DNA of 64,000 bases, from contig OX638379.1 of NCBI GenBank assembly GCA_951813605.1, forward strand, positions 2,428,471 to 2,492,470, in the 5' to 3' direction. The notes beneath the pieces were generated by a model. It saw only the letters and a program-made list of their open reading frames with translations, was not told the DNA's origin and did no database searches. This document shows positions 63,905 through 64,000 of the stretch, in pieces; the stretch's first letter is position 1; each line of letters starts with the position of its first letter. The stretch comes from an uncultured Bryobacterales bacterium (GTDB lineage: Bacteria; Acidobacteriota; Terriglobia; Bryobacterales; UBA6623). Made by a program: the position numbers and the translations under genes.

Positions 63905-64000
63905 GTCTAAGCGAGTATATCCACCCGCTGTGACCGAGTTGCCTGCGATGAGTCGCGGCGACTCTGCACGGCATCCATAGGGAGGAACACCGGCCCGTTG

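Overview
The window looks like a stretch of chromosome from an Acidobacteriota bacterium, most like the Bryobacteraceae/Solibacter side of the phylum. This is inferred from gene content and not from a phylogeny. The signs are GC-rich coding sequence with strong third-position GC, three very large Oar-like TonB-dependent receptors (two with a visible N-terminal carboxypeptidase-regulatory-like domain), several sulfatases, ASPIC/UnbV and FG-GAP proteins, a DUF6807 'PmoA family' protein, a NIPSNAP protein, and a complete mraZ-to-ftsZ division/cell-wall cluster with meso-DAP-type MurE. I saw no tRNA, rRNA, CRISPR array, prophage or insertion sequence.

Layout. 1-3.4 kb: the C-terminal part of an Oar-like receptor (its start lies outside the window), a clear terminator, and a TylF-like methyltransferase. 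3.6-6.3 kb (minus): a NIPSNAP protein followed by a lipoprotein-like sulfatase. 6.4-23 kb (minus): the dcw cluster in the order mraZ, rsmH, ftsL, ftsI, murE, murF, mraY, murD, ftsW, murG, murC, ftsQ, ftsA, ftsZ. Most junctions are ATGA/GTGA overlaps or gaps of a few bases. Five TGG-type pentamers at exact 10-bp spacing sit just before mraZ and look like an extended MraZ operator. 23.3-30.4 kb: a sugar-phosphate isomerase-like protein, then an envelope block (dxr, rseP, OmpH/Skp, a small membrane protein), a pentaheme cytochrome c, a genuine formylglycine-generating enzyme and a parvulin isomerase. 30.5-37.1 kb: a dienelactone hydrolase, a second sulfatase, a Sfp-type phosphopantetheinyl transferase coupled to an unknown small gene, and the pepP-like/accB/accC group.

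37.1-44.0 kb: two more TonB-dependent receptors. The first has a DtxR/IdeR-like palindrome overlapping its promoter. Downstream of it lies an apparent frame-broken gene remnant. 44-47.4 kb: a DUF6807 protein, a minimal zincin, a weak hypothetical gene and an acyl-CoA dehydrogenase. 48-55.7 kb (minus): a tightly coupled three-gene unit made of a TPR/FG-GAP/ASPIC protein with a large uncharacterised C-terminal region, a membrane-anchored pentaheme-cytochrome/TPR protein, and a CRTAC1-type FG-GAP/ASPIC protein. This is the best candidate in the window for a poorly described system. 55.7-56.8 kb is mostly non-coding and its second half is AT-rich. 56.8-64 kb: a sulfatase broken by a one-base frameshift just before its active-site Cys, a large M1 aminopeptidase, an M48 metalloprotease and a class-III aminotransferase.

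How the parts fit: three Cys-type sulfatases (one frameshifted), a matching formylglycine-generating enzyme and several outer-membrane receptors fit a cell that scavenges sulfated organic matter or glycans. The cytochromes and ASPIC proteins point to periplasmic redox and surface functions. The rest is housekeeping envelope biogenesis and fatty-acid synthesis.
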